From: Oceanococcus sp041619315
Lineage (GTDB): Bacteria; Pseudomonadota; Gammaproteobacteria; Nevskiales; Oceanococcaceae
NCBI GenBank assembly: GCA_041619315.1
Contig: JBFKEC010000154.1
Location: 1-7,916, forward strand
Direction of reading: 5' to 3'
DNA length: 7,916 bases
Below the pieces are notes generated by a model that was not told the origin of the DNA, did not search any database, and was given only the letters and a program-made list of their open reading frames with translations. The position numbers were made by a program, and so were the translations under genes. Every line of letters begins with the position of its first letter. Position 1 is the first letter of the stretch. Shown here one piece after another: positions 1 to 5,273 of the stretch.

Positions 1-585
1 ATCTACCAGCGTAGCTGGCAGGCGCAAAGCAACACGCAACGCACTGAAACCACATCGATTGATCAAGCCCTGAGCCGTGACCAGACCTACACGCTCAGCC
101 TGATCTTCAACAAGCCCATGCGCTGGCTTGATGATCAGCAGGCGGCCACAAACTACCCGTCGCAAAACGTCACGCTCAATCCACAACTCCATCTGGAAGG
201 CACAACCTCTGAAGAGCTGCCACCCGGAACGTGGACAAAAACACGCTACGCCGCCGATACCTACAACGTCGAATTCACTGTGCCAACAGGGCTGGGTGAC
301 AACGCCACTCTGCAGGTCTCGGTACGCGATATGGCCGGGCGCGCGCTTGACAGCAACCCGGCCACAATCGCTGACTGGAGCGACGGCCACTGGCTTCGTT
401 TTGACGATGAAAGCGGACAAAGCGGTGACACTGGCGGAGAAGACCACCAAACAGAACTCACCATAGTGAGCGACCCCGACGCCACCCCTGCCCCACCCAA
501 CTCGGGCGGATCCGGCACACCCGGACTGTGGACCCTTCTCGCACTGAGCGCGCTGTTACGCCGCTCCCGCATTGTGAACGCATGA
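1..585 (+). CDS. C-terminal part of a secreted protein with an Ig-like domain and a GlyGly-CTERM-like sorting tail (5' end outside window)
   Basis: The frame is open from base 1, so only the last 194 residues are visible; start and catalytic part (if any) lie upstream. Residues about 28-130 are beta-rich and begin with a pattern (TYTLSLIFNKPM) typical of bacterial Ig-like domains appended to exported proteins. Residues about 140-175 are an acidic then Pro/Gly/Ser-rich linker. The end has the layout of the GlyGly-CTERM family: a Gly/Ser stretch (GGSG), a short hydrophobic segment (PGLWTLLALSALL) and a basic cluster (RRSR). In that family, known from Shewanella and Vibrio, the tail is cut by rhombosortase and the protein is exported and surface-attached; that role is inferred here. 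The stop overlaps the zapE start by 4 bases (ATGA), suggesting one transcript. Enzymatic identity cannot be told from this part. Confidence 0.8.
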   Translation: MYQRSWQAQSNTQRTETTSIDQALSRDQTYTLSLIFNKPMRWLDDQQAATNYPSQNVTLNPQLHLEGTTSEELPPGTWTKTRYAADTYNVEFTVPTGLGDNATLQVSVRDMAGRALDSNPATIADWSDGHWLRFDDESGQSGDTGGEDHQTELTIVSDPDATPAPPNSGGSGTPGLWTLLALSALLRRSRIVNA

Positions 586-1676
586 CCCCCAAAAGCCCGC
601 AGCAACGCTACCTCGCAGACCTCAAAAAACCCGGTTTTGTCGAAGACCCCGCACAACGTCACGCGGTTGATGTTCTGGAGCGCATTCATGCCGAATTGCT
701 CAGCCGCCCGGCGCGCACCAGCCTGCTTTCACGCCTGCGCCGCAGCACCACCTGGCCAGCCGTGCGCGGCGCCTACTTCTGGGGCGGCGTGGGACGTGGC
801 AAGACCTATTTGATGGACTGTTTCTATGAAACCCTGGACGGCCCCAACAAACAGCGCCTGCATTTCCACCGCTTCATGCGCGACGTCCATCTGCGCATCA
901 AGGCCCTGGGCCAGACCAGCGACCCACTGGCGCAGATAGCCGATGAACTGGCCCGCGAAGTCCGCGTGCTGTGCTTCGATGAATTTTTCGTATCCGACGT
1001 GGCTGACGCGATGATATTGGGCCGCTTGATGAACAAGCTGTTCGAACATGGCATCACCCTGATCGCGACCTCCAATATACCGCCAGACCAGCTCTATCAG
1101 GGCGGCCTACAACGCGCATCGTTCCTGCCTGCGATTGCCAGCCTGAAAACGCACTGCGCAGTTGTCCAGGTCGATGGCGGCATGGATTACCGCCTGCGCC
1201 TGCTCGAGCAGGCGCACATGTATCACCTCAGCAGTGACGCACACACCCAGGGCATCCTCGACAAGACGTTTCGCGAAATCGCGCCTGATGCCGCCCATGC
1301 GCAGCACAGCATTGATATCAACGGGCGACACATTCCGGTCCGCAAGCACGCCGACGGCATTGCCTGGTTCGAATTCAGCGCCGTGTGCCATGGCCCGCGT
1401 GCAGCCGCCGACTATATCGAGCTGGCTCGTCTGTACAGCACCATACTGCTCTCAAGCGTGCCGCAGATGAACTGGGAGATGGAGAACGAAGCGCGGCGCT
1501 TTCTTCATCTGGTCGATGAGTTCTATGATCGACGGGTCAAACTGATGATCGCTGCGGAAGTGCCCATGGAACAACTCTACGCCGGCAGAAAGCTGACCTT
1601 CGAGTACGCCCGGGTTCTGAGCCGCCTGCAGGAAATGCAGTCCCACGCCTATCTTGCGGAGCCACACAAACCATGA
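582..1676 (+). CDS. zapE: ZapE/AFG1-family cell-division ATPase
   Basis: A 364-residue AFG1-like P-loop ATPase, close in length to E. coli ZapE (about 375 aa) and similar along its whole length. Seen: Walker A GGVGRGKT at 68-75, the QRLHFHRFM block at 91-99, Walker B VLCFDEF at 129-135, a sensor-like TSNIPP at 163-168, FLPAI at 181-185, and the family's C-terminal EARRFLHLVDEFYDRRVKL and LSRLQEMQS blocks. In E. coli, ZapE is a cytoplasmic ATPase that associates with the Z-ring and affects FtsZ polymer stability, especially under stress or low oxygen; the yeast homologue Afg1 acts in mitochondrial protein quality control. I chose the ATG at 582 rather than an in-frame ATG at 528 because 582 gives the conserved family N-terminus and sits in an ATGA overlap with the preceding stop. 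There is no good Shine-Dalgarno, which fits translational coupling. Confidence 0.96.
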   Translation: MTPKSPQQRYLADLKKPGFVEDPAQRHAVDVLERIHAELLSRPARTSLLSRLRRSTTWPAVRGAYFWGGVGRGKTYLMDCFYETLDGPNKQRLHFHRFMRDVHLRIKALGQTSDPLAQIADELAREVRVLCFDEFFVSDVADAMILGRLMNKLFEHGITLIATSNIPPDQLYQGGLQRASFLPAIASLKTHCAVVQVDGGMDYRLRLLEQAHMYHLSSDAHTQGILDKTFREIAPDAAHAQHSIDINGRHIPVRKHADGIAWFEFSAVCHGPRAAADYIELARLYSTILLSSVPQMNWEMENEARRFLHLVDEFYDRRVKLMIAAEVPMEQLYAGRKLTFEYARVLSRLQEMQSHAYLAEPHKP

Positions 1677-2005
1677 GCCGTCCTCTGTCCCCCGCGCTGC
1701 ACAAACTGATCACACAGTTCGGACAAGCCCTGCCTGACAAACTGGCCGAGATTCGCGCACTGCATTGCACCCAGCCCGATATCGCAGACGACGCACTTCA
1801 AGACTATTACACCGCCGTACACCGGCTGGCTGGCTCGGCCGGCAGTTATGGCTTCCGCCCGGTGAGCGAAGCGGCTCGCGTTCTCGATCGTTACCTGTCA
1901 GATGTGGTGGCTGGCGAGATCGCTTATGAACCGGCCGAGGCGGAACAGCAACTCGACGCACTGGCCAAGGCGGTTGAACAGCGCAAGCAGGAACCGCTGG
2001 CTTAA
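1673..2005 (+). CDS. Free-standing histidine phosphotransfer (Hpt) domain protein
   Basis: A 110-residue, mostly helical protein that is essentially one Hpt domain. The phosphorylation motif HRLAGSAGSYGF begins at residue 50, so His50 is the expected phospho-acceptor and the following Gly/Ala/Ser packing residues are intact. Hpt proteins relay phosphate between receiver domains of hybrid sensor kinases and response regulators; no kinase or receiver domain is encoded in the window, so its partners are unknown. Its ATG overlaps the zapE stop (ATGA), and a GGAG lies 11 bases before the start, a rather long spacing, so coupling to zapE is likely. It ends 13 bases before the convergent regulator gene. 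The Hpt assignment is firm; the biological role is not. Confidence 0.88.
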   Translation: MSRPLSPALHKLITQFGQALPDKLAEIRALHCTQPDIADDALQDYYTAVHRLAGSAGSYGFRPVSEAARVLDRYLSDVVAGEIAYEPAEAEQQLDALAKAVEQRKQEPLA

Positions 2006-2018
2006 AACGCGCCGCCCG

Positions 2019-2969
2019 TTAGGTGCGTAAAGATTTGACCAGTTTGGCCAGATTGGTGCGGCTTTCAACGCCGAGCTTGCGATACGCGCGGTAAAGATGG
2101 GTCGATACCGTCGACGGCGCGAGTTCGAGATTGCGCCCAATGGCCTTGGCTGAAAGCCCTTCGCACACTTGCAGCACCACATCACGCTCACGCTGGGTCA
2201 GCTCATCCAGTGGTCCCGACTCACGCAGGTGGAGCAGGAAAACATCCCCTAGTGGTTCAACCCGCAAACACAGGCCGGCACCAATCTCGCCGGAGAAATC
2301 CACTGGCGGCATATCGAATGGCAAACGCTGTCCGGCCCAGTCGGGGAACGCCTGCTCCAGAAGATCCATGAACCGGGGCTCGACCTCGTGAAACACGCCG
2401 GTGCCGTCACACACCGCATTCCATTCACGCCGCGTACCGCTTTTCGGCCGGCTGATGGTCAGAAAGAACGCATGCGATGCGGATGCAATCAGGTGAAACA
2501 GCACCTGCCCATGAATGGCCTTTTCCTGGTCCGTGAAATCACGCTCGCGATCGAAACGGTAAATCGACAGCAGGGTCTGCAAGCCGCTGCGCTGCTCAAG
2601 GTTGCCTGAGGACAAAATACGCTCGACACCATAGGGCTTGAAGGTGCGCTGGTAGAGCTCTGATTTGTAGAACTTACGGTCCGCCATGACATCGGACATG
2701 GCCACCGGATGGCCCCATTTTTCCTGCACCGCAGGAAACAGCGGATTGCCACGCGCTGTGCTTTCCAGCGCCCGGGCAAAGTCCGGCGGCAGCCCATCCA
2801 CGGTCACGTTCTGGAAGCGCGCAACCTGACGATTGCCACTGCCCCAGATCGCGGCGTCAAAAGGAATCAGGGCACGCAGCTGTTGCAACGCCCACCGCCT
2901 AAATTGCTCAGGCGCGACCTCTGCACCTTCACAATACAAATTTCCAATAAACCGGTGCAGATTCTGCAT
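2019..2969 (-). CDS. LuxR-type helix-turn-helix transcriptional regulator, non-AHL sensor domain
   Basis: A 316-residue protein with a C-terminal LuxR/FixJ-type DNA-binding domain at about 254-316: LTQRERDVV opens it, the recognition region is APSTVSTHLYRAYRKLGV, and SRTNLAKL closes it. Residues 1 to about 240 form an alpha/beta region that may be a GAF-like or uncharacterised sensory domain. It lacks a receiver domain and I could not find the conserved Trp/Tyr/Asp pattern of acyl-homoserine-lactone receptors, so the ligand is unknown. The ATG at 2967-2969 is preceded by a GAGG (plus-strand CCTC at 2975-2978) at 5-base spacing, a good ribosome-binding site. The gene is divergent from cbpA, and the palindrome between them is the obvious candidate target for this regulator and for autoregulation. 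Family assignment is certain; target genes are inferred. Confidence 0.92.
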   Translation of the reverse strand: MQNLHRFIGNLYCEGAEVAPEQFRRWALQQLRALIPFDAAIWGSGNRQVARFQNVTVDGLPPDFARALESTARGNPLFPAVQEKWGHPVAMSDVMADRKFYKSELYQRTFKPYGVERILSSGNLEQRSGLQTLLSIYRFDRERDFTDQEKAIHGQVLFHLIASASHAFFLTISRPKSGTRREWNAVCDGTGVFHEVEPRFMDLLEQAFPDWAGQRLPFDMPPVDFSGEIGAGLCLRVEPLGDVFLLHLRESGPLDELTQRERDVVLQVCEGLSAKAIGRNLELAPSTVSTHLYRAYRKLGVESRTNLAKLVKSLRT

Positions 2970-3040
2970 GCCGACCTCGCGCGTGCTTTACCGTCCTGGT
3001 ACGCGCATGCGACCCCCCGCATCGCCGCTACCGATAGCGC

Positions 3041-3069
3041 AGCCTATTGCCCCGGGCACCGATTGTCCA
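3041..3069 (-). promoter_or_regulatory. Candidate sigma-70 promoter of the LuxR-type regulator gene
   Basis: On the minus strand, TGGACA (plus coordinates 3064-3069; 5 of 6 to TTGACA) is followed after 17 bases by TAGGCT (3041-3046). TAGGCT matches only 3 of 6 of TATAAT but keeps the three best conserved positions (first T, second A, last T). Transcription would start near 3034, about 65 bases before the ATG. The -35 lies inside the palindrome at 3063-3083. This is pattern-matching only. Confidence 0.35.
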
Positions 3070-3083
3070 GACATGCTGGACAA
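3063..3083. promoter_or_regulatory. Perfect inverted repeat, candidate operator between divergent regulator and cbpA
   Basis: TTGTCCAG (3063-3070), five spacer bases, then CTGGACAA (3076-3083): the two 8-base arms are exact reverse complements. Each arm contains a TGGACA hexamer reading outward, so the same element could supply -35 boxes to both divergent genes or be bound by a dimeric regulator that blocks or recruits polymerase. The position between a LuxR-type regulator gene and a divergent gene is the classic place for an autoregulatory operator. It is not a standard lux box, because the CTG-N10-CAG spacing is absent. No T-tract follows, so it is not an intrinsic terminator. The palindrome is seen directly; operator function is inferred. 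Confidence 0.6.
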
Positions 3084-3105
3084 GGCAGCGCCGACGCAGG
3101 ATATT
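3077..3105 (+). promoter_or_regulatory. Candidate sigma-70 promoter of cbpA
   Basis: TGGACA (3077-3082; 5 of 6 to TTGACA) is followed after 17 bases by GATATT (3100-3105; 4 of 6 to TATAAT). Transcription would start near 3112, about 60 bases before the cbpA ATG. The -35 is the right arm of the palindrome. It may work alongside, or be displaced by, the sigma-32-like promoter just downstream. Confidence 0.4.
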
Positions 3106-3131
3106 GAATTTGCGCCATTTCGCCCCCATTC
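3103..3131 (+). promoter_or_regulatory. Candidate sigma-32 (heat-shock) promoter of cbpA
   Basis: ATTGAAT at 3103-3109 (5 of 7 to CTTGAAA) and CCCCATTC at 3124-3131 (7 of 8 to CCCCATNT, counting N) are separated by 14 bases, within the usual sigma-32 spacing. The predicted start, near 3138, leaves about a 36-base leader before the cbpA ATG. A heat-shock promoter suits a J-domain chaperone gene. E. coli cbpA itself is chiefly sigma-S dependent, so sigma-32 control here would be a difference. Confidence 0.55.
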
Positions 3132-3173
3132 AAGCGGGCAGTTAACAGCTCTGGATGCCTGACGGCAAAAACC

Positions 3174-4058
3174 ATGGAATACAAGGACTATTACAAAATT
3201 CTCGGTGTCGAGCGCGACGCCGACAGCGCCGCGATCAAGCAGGCCTACCGTCGTCTGGCGCGCAAATTTCATCCCGACGTCAACCACGAAGAAGGCGCCG
3301 AGGACAAATTCAAGAATGTCCAGGAAGCCTACGAAGTCCTGCGCGATGACGAAAAGCGCAAGGCCTACGACCAACTGGGCGCGAACTGGAAGGCCGGGCA
3401 GCAGTTTCGCCCGCCGCCTGGCTGGGGCGGTGGCGACTTCAATCGCGGCGGTTTCCAGGGCTTCTCTGGCGAAGGTGACGAATTTTCCGATTTCTTCCGC
3501 AATCTGTTTGGCGGTGGTGGCGGATTTGGTTTCGAGCAGAACAGGGGCGGCGGCTATTCCTCAGCGCCGCCACCGCAAACGGCAGAACTTCGCATCAGCC
3601 TGCAGGAAGCCTATGCCGGGGCCGAGAAAACGCTGAGCATTGGCCGCCAAGCCAAGAAACTCAAAGTGCGCATTCCCAAGGGCGTCAATCAGGGCCAGCA
3701 GATTCGCTTGGCTGGCCAGGCTGACGGCGCCGACCTTTACCTGCGCATCGACATTGCCCCACACCCGGTGTATCGCCTGGACGGTAAGGATGTGCATCTT
3801 GATTTGCCCATCAGCCCCTGGGAAGCGGCGCTGGGCGACAAGATTCAGGTGCCTACACTGGGCGGCGCGATTCAGATGTCGATTCCAGCGGGCGCCCGCA
3901 GCGGGCAGAAAATGCGCTTGCGCGGTCGCGGGCTCAATGGCGGGGATCAGATCTTGCATCTGCAGATCGTCAATCCACCGACCCCGCGCAGCGAGGACAA
4001 GGCAGCCTTTGAAAATCTGGCCACGCATTTCGATTTCGACCCGCGCGCACAGTTGTAA
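3174..4058 (+). CDS. cbpA: CbpA-type J-domain co-chaperone (curved DNA-binding protein family)
   Basis: A 294-residue class B DnaJ protein, close to E. coli CbpA (about 306 aa). Seen: an N-terminal J domain at 3-70 with the essential HPD triad at 33-35; a Gly/Phe-rich linker at about 80-130; no CxxCxGxG zinc-finger repeats; then two C-terminal substrate-binding beta domains at about 136-270, with the CbpA/DnaJ signatures VRIPKGVNQGQQIRLAGQ (165-182) and SPWEAALGDKIQVPTL (214-229). J proteins stimulate Hsp70 (DnaK) ATPase and deliver substrates; CbpA also binds curved DNA and nucleoid in E. coli. No cbpM-like inhibitor follows; the next gene is MreB-like, 93 bases on. The ATG gives the canonical MEYKDYYKILGV start; the ribosome-binding site is weak (GACGG about 8 bases upstream). 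Confidence 0.95.
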   Translation: MEYKDYYKILGVERDADSAAIKQAYRRLARKFHPDVNHEEGAEDKFKNVQEAYEVLRDDEKRKAYDQLGANWKAGQQFRPPPGWGGGDFNRGGFQGFSGEGDEFSDFFRNLFGGGGGFGFEQNRGGGYSSAPPPQTAELRISLQEAYAGAEKTLSIGRQAKKLKVRIPKGVNQGQQIRLAGQADGADLYLRIDIAPHPVYRLDGKDVHLDLPISPWEAALGDKIQVPTLGGAIQMSIPAGARSGQKMRLRGRGLNGGDQILHLQIVNPPTPRSEDKAAFENLATHFDFDPRAQL

Positions 4059-4095
4059 CGCCGCATGCACGCGACAGCTGCGGGGCTGGACGCGG

Positions 4096-4123
4096 TTTCC
4101 TGCATCTGGATTTTGCGTATGAT
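4096..4123 (+). promoter_or_regulatory. Weak candidate promoter of the mreB-like gene
   Basis: TATGAT at 4118-4123 matches 5 of 6 of the -10 consensus, but the best -35 at 16-base spacing (TTTCCT, 4096-4101) matches only about half. It lies 28 bases before the ATG in the 93-base gap after cbpA, so the mreB-like gene may have its own promoter as well as read-through from cbpA. Confidence 0.3.
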
Positions 4124-4151
4124 GCAAACAGACTCGCTTCAGCATTAAGGC

Positions 4152-5273
4152 ATGTCGGTCGAATCCCGCCAAAAGCAAAACCCTATGGTGACTCCGCTGC
4201 CCACTTCATCGGCAGCGCCGGCGCCTGTCGATGTCCCGCGCAACAATCGCTTGCGCAATTGGCTGGACAGCGCGTTCCAGGTTGATATCGGGGTGGATCT
4301 GGGCACCGCCAACACACTGGTCTATCTGCGTGGTCACGGCATCGTCATGGACGAACCGTCCGTGGTTGCAGTTACGCGCGGCAGCCACAGCGTGCTGAAC
4401 GATGGCGCTGCCGTCGGGCTGGAAGCCAAGAAAATGCTGGGCAAGACCTCGTATTCGGTCGATGTCATCCGACCCTTGCGTGAAGGGGTAATTTCCAACT
4501 TCCCGATCACCGAAGCGATGCTGCGCTATTTCATTTCACGGGTGAAAAACCGGCGCATGTTTTCCCAGACCCGGGTAGTGATTGCCATTCCGTTCGGGAT
4601 TACCCATGCGGAAATGAAAGCGGTCTACAACTCGACTTTGCGTTCAGGTGCAGACAAGGTCCATCTGATCGAAGAAACCCTTGCGGCCGGCCTGGGTTCA
4701 GGCCTGCGCATTGATGACCCAACAGCCAATCTGGTGGTCGACATTGGCGGAGGCACCACCGGCATTTCGGTGATTTCGGTTGCCGACATTGCTTTCGGCA
4801 CCACGGTGCGTTGCGCCGGTGATCACATGACCGATGCGGTAGCCGACTACGTGCGTGAGCATCACAAGCTGCAGATCGGTCAGCAAACGGCCGAACAACT
4901 GAAAATCGAACTGGGCTCGGCCCTGCCCGGCGTGGATGAGCAGTCCATGCAAATTCGTGGCCAGGGCGACAGTGGCCGCCCGGCGACCATCGAGGTCACC
5001 TCCAGCGATGTCCGCGCAGCACTGCAGGCGCCATTGCACAAAATCCTGCGCGGCATTGACTGGGTGCTGGAAAACACTCCACCCGAATTGTCCGCCGATC
5101 TGGTAGACCGCGGCATTCTGGTCACCGGCGGCGGCGCACTGCTGCCCCGCATTGATGATCTCATCAGCGACCACACCGGCCTCAATGTGACCATTGCCGA
5201 TGATCCACTAAGCTGCGTGGCGCGCGGTGCTGGCGCCTACCTGGACACCATCAACTGGCACCGATCAAGCTGA
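4152..5273 (+). CDS. MreB-family bacterial actin homologue, orphan paralogue
   Basis: A 373-residue actin-fold ATPase of the MreB family (E. coli MreB is 347). Seen: phosphate-1 loop DLGTANTLVY at 49-58, a variant of the catalytic/connect motif EETLAAGLGSG at 174-184 (E. coli MreB has EEPMAAAIGAG), phosphate-2 loop DIGGGTT at 197-203, adenosine loop TGGGALL at 325-331, and DPLSCVARG at 351-359. MreB polymerises on ATP under the inner membrane and positions the elongation machinery. Residues 1 to about 31 are an extra Pro/Ala/Ser-rich extension; NRLRNWLDSAFQ (32-43) lines up with the short membrane-binding helix that starts E. coli MreB. mreC and mreD are absent, so this is probably a second, specialised copy. 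An in-frame TAA lies at 4146-4148, so the start cannot be further upstream; AAGG is only one base from the ATG, and an alternative ATG lies at 4185. Confidence 0.9.
   Translation: MSVESRQKQNPMVTPLPTSSAAPAPVDVPRNNRLRNWLDSAFQVDIGVDLGTANTLVYLRGHGIVMDEPSVVAVTRGSHSVLNDGAAVGLEAKKMLGKTSYSVDVIRPLREGVISNFPITEAMLRYFISRVKNRRMFSQTRVVIAIPFGITHAEMKAVYNSTLRSGADKVHLIEETLAAGLGSGLRIDDPTANLVVDIGGGTTGISVISVADIAFGTTVRCAGDHMTDAVADYVREHHKLQIGQQTAEQLKIELGSALPGVDEQSMQIRGQGDSGRPATIEVTSSDVRAALQAPLHKILRGIDWVLENTPPELSADLVDRGILVTGGGALLPRIDDLISDHTGLNVTIADDPLSCVARGAGAYLDTINWHRSS

Noticed and set aside
261..689. A 142-codon minus-strand open frame
   Set aside because: It spans the junction between the secreted-protein gene and zapE, is antisense to both, and has no recognisable motif.
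2019..2969. Quorum-sensing AHL receptor
   Set aside because: The length (316), the N-terminal sequence and the absence of the AHL-pocket residue pattern argue against it, and no luxI-type synthase is present; only the HTH is LuxR-type.
3004..3011. CGCATGCG 8-base palindrome
   Set aside because: Short and common by chance in GC-rich DNA; no second copy nearby.
3026..3039. Short inverted repeat CGCTA-N4-TAGCG between the regulator and cbpA
   Set aside because: Arms of 5 bases are expected by chance in this composition; kept separate from the far stronger palindrome at 3063-3083.
4061..4083. Stem CCGCA/TGCGG after cbpA as a terminator
   Set aside because: Only 5 base pairs, a 13-base loop and no following T-tract.
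3561..4178. A 205-codon open frame antisense to cbpA
   Set aside because: No recognisable domain; cbpA on the other strand is conserved over its full length.
4152..5273. DnaK/Hsp70-type chaperone partner for cbpA
   Set aside because: The protein has no substrate-binding domain and carries MreB-specific motifs (GTANTLVY, DPLSCVARG).
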